From positions 1 through 58,374 of the forward strand of contig JAHFCH010000015.1 in NCBI GenBank assembly GCA_023249635.1: a DNA stretch of 58,374 nucleotides, in the 5' to 3' direction. Shown here one piece after another: positions 57,891-58,374 of this stretch. The first letter of the stretch is position 1, and every line of letters begins with the position of its first letter. Source of the stretch: Fibrobacterota bacterium. Its GTDB lineage: Bacteria; Fibrobacterota; Fibrobacteria; UBA11236. Below the pieces are notes generated by a model. That model was not told where the DNA came from. It saw only the letters and a list, made by a program, of their open reading frames with translations, and did no database searches. The position numbers and the translations under genes were made by a program.

Positions 57891-57906
57891 TGGCCCAATG
57901 TTCGCT
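57891..57906 (+). promoter_or_regulatory. Candidate sigma-54 promoter of the DUF2933 gene (TGGCCC-N5-TCGCT)
   Basis: TGGCCC (57891-57896), 5-bp spacer, TCGCT (57902-57906). The -12 has a C where T is usual. The ATG follows 50 bp later. Confidence 0.5.
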
Positions 57907-57955
57907 TGACCCAGCCAGGTACAGGTGTCTTCAGGCATCGGAAAGTGAGTCAAGC

Positions 57956-58156
57956 ATGAGCGATAACGAACCCCTTCGGCACTCTATCTTTTTCTGGCTC
58001 TACCTTTGCGTGGGATTGGGGATACTCTCCTTTTACCTGTGGACCGAACACAGGGCCCATACGCTGGGCGCGCTGCCCTACGTGCTTTTATTAGCCTGCC
58101 CCCTGCTTCATGTCCTGATGCATCGAGGCCATGGCGGCCACCGAGGTGAAAAATGA
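57956..58156 (+). CDS. DUF2933 small membrane protein
   Basis: 66 aa from the ATG at 57956. The frame is open earlier but lacks similarity there. One or two membrane segments ([37 protein letters not shown]) and a His/Gly-rich end ([12 protein letters not shown]) are the DUF2933 hallmark. Members are found beside copper-resistance genes and are of unknown role. It overlaps the next gene by ATGA (58153-58156). Confidence 0.8.
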   Translation: MSDNEPLRHSIFFWLYLCVGLGILSFYLWTEHRAHTLGALPYVLLLACPLLHVLMHRGHGGHRGEK

Positions 58157-58374
58157 ATCACGGTCAAGGCGGGTCTTATGGCCTTTGGAGCTTGGTCCTC
58201 ATCAACTCGGCGATCTTCATCTTTTTCGCGTTCAGCTTCTTCAAGCCGCGCACTCAACGGGATTGGCGCACCTTCAGCACCTTTTCCGCTTTTATCGTGG
58301 CGCTGTTCGTGGAAATGTACGGTTTTCCCCTCACCATCTACCTGCTCTCCGGTTGGCTCACGAAACGGTTTCCC
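58153..58374 (+). CDS. Isoprenylcysteine carboxylmethyltransferase-like membrane protein, partial
   Basis: The ATG at 58153 overlaps the DUF2933 stop. The visible N-terminus ([56 protein letters not shown]) is the start of the ICMT/methyltransferase-like family that often follows DUF2933 genes. Two to three membrane segments are visible. The catalytic C-terminal half lies beyond the window. The pair is a conserved arrangement, but its substrate is unknown. Confidence 0.78.
   Translation, partial: MNHGQGGSYGLWSLVLINSAIFIFFAFSFFKPRTQRDWRTFSTFSAFIVALFVEMYGFPLTIYLLSGWLTKRFP

Noticed and set aside
1-58374. tRNA, rRNA, CRISPR and insertion sequences
   Set aside because: No cloverleaf-like sequences, repeats with spacers, transposase motifs or long terminal repeats were recognised by eye. 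A dedicated search could still find a short RNA gene.

Overview
The window looks like a chromosomal segment of a GC-rich Gram-negative bacterium, most likely a member of the Fibrobacterota or a close relative. Two features point there. Most secreted proteins in the first 27 kb end in a type IX secretion-like sorting domain of roughly 70-80 residues. A regulator at 21421-22266 also belongs to the TIGR02147 family, described from Fibrobacter. No rRNA, tRNA, CRISPR array or insertion sequence was seen.

Region 1 (1-27850) is a secreted carbohydrate-utilisation island. It holds three sorbosone/glucose dehydrogenase-like beta-propellers (9924, 12089, 18034) and a fourth, divergent propeller (2246). 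It also holds two intact ThuA proteins plus one ThuA remnant, two DUF1080 (3-keto-disaccharide hydrolase family) proteins, and two DUF2341/LamG proteins. The rest is a GH38 and a GH92 alpha-mannosidase, a PL9-type pectate lyase, an alginate-lyase-family protein and two paralogous outer-membrane proteins. Most genes lie on the minus strand in short operons. Seven copies of a 16-bp palindrome, GTTCTC-N4-GAGAAC, sit 50-120 bp upstream of transcription-unit starts, including the TIGR02147 gene itself. This suggests one autoregulated regulon that combines mannoside hydrolysis, uronan lysis and oxidative (3-keto) sugar chemistry.

Region 2 (27905-32141) is a transition zone. It contains a DUF4143 ATPase, a broken delta-60-repeat gene, and a DGPF (YCII-like) protein next to an ECF42-type sigma factor.

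Region 3 (32172-43798) encodes microaerobic respiration. A tightly coupled minus-strand operon carries a SafE-like protein, a cytochrome c, ccoS, a ccoN-ccoO fusion, ccoQ, a single-haem ccoP, ccoG, ccoH, ccoI and a zinc-ribbon protein. hemN and an ion channel are divergent from it.

Region 4 (43826-58374) is a stress and redox block. It contains a dihaem cytochrome, an MBL/beta-CASP RNase, a RIC/YtfE-like di-iron protein, a group-2 sigma factor, NnrS, a PAS histidine kinase, a DUF2892 protein, a GyrI-like protein, a lipoprotein, a LOG-family protein, a truncated ABC ATPase, a damaged CopA-type ATPase and a DUF2933/isoprenylcysteine methyltransferase-like pair. Nine transcription units here, including hemN, have good sigma-54 promoters (TGGC-N7-TTGC type). 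Tandem 13-bp palindromes (TGCCA-N3-TGGCA), spaced exactly 20 or 21 bp, lie upstream of these promoters. I read this as a coherent and apparently undescribed sigma-54/enhancer-binding-protein regulon for low-oxygen, nitrosative and copper stress. It includes a sigma-54 to sigma-70 cascade and a candidate sensor kinase.

Several genes are broken: a head-to-head junction at 11750, a frameshift at 29861, an in-frame TAA at 51587, a gene chimera near 54570, and a deletion plus TAG in copA. These may be real decay or assembly error. The sequence alone cannot decide.
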